This document shows positions 5,583 through 7,074 of a stretch of DNA of 7,074 nt, in pieces. The DNA is from Desulfobulbaceae bacterium UBA2262. Lineage in GTDB: Bacteria > Desulfobacterota > Desulfobulbia > Desulfobulbales > Desulfurivibrionaceae. Position numbers and translations under genes: made by a program. The stretch covers positions 1 through 7,074 of the forward strand of contig DDXK01000040.1 in the NCBI GenBank assembly GCA_002347185.1, written 5' to 3'. Within the stretch, counting starts at the first letter, position 1. Each line of letters opens with the position of its first letter. Under the pieces are notes generated by a model. That model did no database searches, had not been told where the DNA came from, and was given only the letters and a program-made list of their open reading frames with translations.

Positions 5583-7011
5583 ATTGTGCGGCCGGATGGT
5601 CTGCGGGAATCGTTTCGGGCCAGCTGCCGCCCAGGCTCCGGGCCAGGCTGATCCGGTCGGCCAGGAGCTGGCGCCGGGCAGCCAGCAGGGCGCTTTCCGT
5701 CCGGAAGTGCAGCTGCTGGGCAACCAGAACCGGCAGGTATTCGCTCAAGCCTTCAAAATAGTTGTATTCGGAGAGGCGCAGGCTGGCGGCTGTTGCGGCC
5801 ACACGCTCCGTGAGCAGGGCCAGGCGCTCTTCGCTGGCCCGGTTCCGGGCCAGGGCATCTTCCACCTCCTGGACTGCCCGCAACACTGTTTGCCGGTAAG
5901 CGGCCACCGCCTCGGCCAGGGCGGCCTCGCTGCGGTCCACCGCGGCCCGGCGGCGGCCGGCGTCAAAGAGCGGCAAGCTCAACTGGGCAAGCAGATTCCA
6001 GAAGGGGCCGGTGGTGACCAGGGCGCCCAGGTCAATCCGGCCGGTGCCGTAAGTCGCAAGGAGGTTGAGGGAAGGAAAACGCTCGGCAATCGCGGCCGCC
6101 ATCTCGGCGTCCCGGGCGGCGAGGCGCAGAAAGGCGGCGCCGATGTCGGGCCGGTTCTGGAGGAGGCTGGCGGGCAGGCCTGCGGCAAAGGCCTCGGGCG
6201 CGGCAGGCAGCGCTCGCAACAGGCCGCTGGCGGTATTGTCCGGAAAACGGCCAAGGAGGATGGAAAGGGCATGGTCGCTTGCGGTCAGGGCCGCGGCGAA
6301 CTGCGGCCTGCTTTCCTGGGCTTCCAGAAGATTCTGGCGGGCCTGGTAGACATCGAGAGGGTGGGCAAGCCCGGCGTCGTAGCGCCGCTCCACCCGGGCC
6401 AGGGTGTCGGTGAGGGTAGCGACGATGTGCTCGCTCAGGGCAAGCTGGGCCCGCTGTTCCACGCTCAGGTAATAAAGGTCCGCGACCTGGGCGGTGAGGC
6501 GTATGTACAGCGCCTTGAGCTCTTCCCGGGAAGCATCGGCGGTGAGGCTGGCTGCCTCGCTTTGCTTCCCCAGTTTCTGCCAGAGGTCCACCTCGTAGCC
6601 AGCGGCCACGGAAAGGCTCTGGTTGCTGACGGTTGTTTCGCCGCCGGCGCTCTGCTGCCGGTCGCGCCCGGCCCTGCCGCCCAGGGTGAGAGAGGGGAAA
6701 AGGGCGGCCTTCTCCGCCCGCGCCAGGGCTTCCACCTGGCGGAGCCTTGCCTGGGCCTGGACCACATCGAGATTGCGGACAAGCGCCTCCTCCTGGAGGC
6801 GGGTGAGGGTGGCATCGTCGAAGGCCTCCCACCAGCGTCCCAGGGGCCGGCTTGCATTCCCGTCCCCTTCCGCCTCGATGAAGAGGGCGGGTATGGCCAT
6901 TCCAGCCTGCTCAAGCCTGGGCGCATGCAGGCGGCAGGCGCTCAGACCCAGCAGGAGGATGAGTATCACGGCTCCTGCGCGCAAGGCCTTGCGCCGGCCG
7001 CGCCAGACCAC
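5581..7011 (-). CDS. Outer-membrane efflux channel, TolC/NodT-family lipoprotein
   Basis: This protein forms the trimeric outer-membrane and periplasmic duct through which the RND pump exports its substrate. The 476-residue product begins with a basic stretch (RGRRKALRA), a hydrophobic core and the lipobox LSAC, with Cys26 as the probable lipidation site. Family motifs follow in order: RWWEAFDDATLTRL (59-72), YEVDLWQKLG (139-148), RRYDAGLAHPLDVYQAR (209-225), LLQNRPDIGAAFLRLAARDAE (283-303), FPSLNLLATYG (312-322), SLPLFDAGRRRAAVDRSEA (345-363) and a final long helix, consistent with two outer-membrane-efflux repeats. The chosen start is a GTG at 7009-7011, because it supplies the charged n-region of the signal peptide. 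The only purine-rich element (GCGAGG) touches it directly, so the start is uncertain. A second GTG (6967-6969) would give a signal without positive charge. It is the first visible gene of the operon. Confidence 0.92.
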   Translation of the reverse strand: MVWRGRRKALRAGAVILILLLGLSACRLHAPRLEQAGMAIPALFIEAEGDGNASRPLGRWWEAFDDATLTRLQEEALVRNLDVVQAQARLRQVEALARAEKAALFPSLTLGGRAGRDRQQSAGGETTVSNQSLSVAAGYEVDLWQKLGKQSEAASLTADASREELKALYIRLTAQVADLYYLSVEQRAQLALSEHIVATLTDTLARVERRYDAGLAHPLDVYQARQNLLEAQESRPQFAAALTASDHALSILLGRFPDNTASGLLRALPAAPEAFAAGLPASLLQNRPDIGAAFLRLAARDAEMAAAIAERFPSLNLLATYGTGRIDLGALVTTGPFWNLLAQLSLPLFDAGRRRAAVDRSEAALAEAVAAYRQTVLRAVQEVEDALARNRASEERLALLTERVAATAASLRLSEYNYFEGLSEYLPVLVAQQLHFRTESALLAARRQLLADRISLARSLGGSWPETIPADHPAAQ

Positions 7012-7074
7012 CCTCGCTGCCCGGGGCGCAACTGGGCATCTGGATGAGGATGCTCCGGGAGGGGGCTGGCGGCT
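7012..7074 (-). promoter_or_regulatory. Upstream edge of the efflux operon (no promoter recognised)
   Basis: These 63 bases before the channel gene contain no convincing -10/-35 pair, operator palindrome or good Shine-Dalgarno sequence. All three minus-strand frames are open here, so the end of another gene may reach in from outside the window. One of those frames ends at a TGA (6966-6968) inside the channel gene. The operon promoter probably lies beyond the window. Confidence 0.3.

Noticed and set aside
4393..7047. An 884-codon plus-strand open frame opposite the adaptor and channel genes.
   Set aside because: It runs across two separate, well-supported minus-strand genes and their junction, its composition is dominated by Gly, Ala, Gln and His, and it has no recognisable motif. 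This is a shadow of GC-rich coding DNA.

Overview
The window looks like GC-rich chromosomal DNA of a Gram-negative bacterium. The end of tgt followed by yajC, and the style of the YajC and Tgt proteins, resemble sulfate-reducing or related former Deltaproteobacteria, perhaps Desulfobulbales. That placement is a judgement from remembered protein style and gene order, not a search, and is only moderately secure.

Layout. Positions 1-707 (+) hold the C-terminal two thirds of tRNA-guanine transglycosylase (tgt), whose 5' end lies outside the window. After a 90-base gap containing a 7-bp inverted repeat and an A8 tract, yajC (798-1154, +) follows in the same direction and ends at a strong intrinsic terminator (1198-1233). 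The rest of the window, about 5.8 kb, is one compact operon on the minus strand that converges on yajC. Read in its own direction it encodes an outer-membrane TolC/NodT-type lipoprotein (7011-5581), a membrane-anchored periplasmic adaptor (5568-4390) and an RND inner-membrane pump (4393-1244). The first two genes are 12 bases apart, and the last two overlap by an ATGA, so translation is probably coupled. The three products together make a complete tripartite efflux machine spanning both membranes. The substrate cannot be read from the sequence, and no regulator lies inside the window.

How the genes relate. tgt and yajC form a housekeeping pair (tRNA queuosine modification and the Sec translocon accessory subunit). 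In many bacteria secD and secF follow yajC. Here yajC is instead followed by a terminator and the convergent efflux operon.

Assessment. I see no CRISPR array, RNA gene, insertion sequence, phage gene or obviously new multi-gene system. The points most worth a second look are the pump's TM10 (Lys at the AcrB K940 position replaced by Asn, followed by an extra Asp), the OMF-first gene order, the separation of yajC from secDF, and the tgt-yajC leader. The two very long plus-strand frames opposite the pump genes are rejected as mirror images of GC-rich coding DNA.
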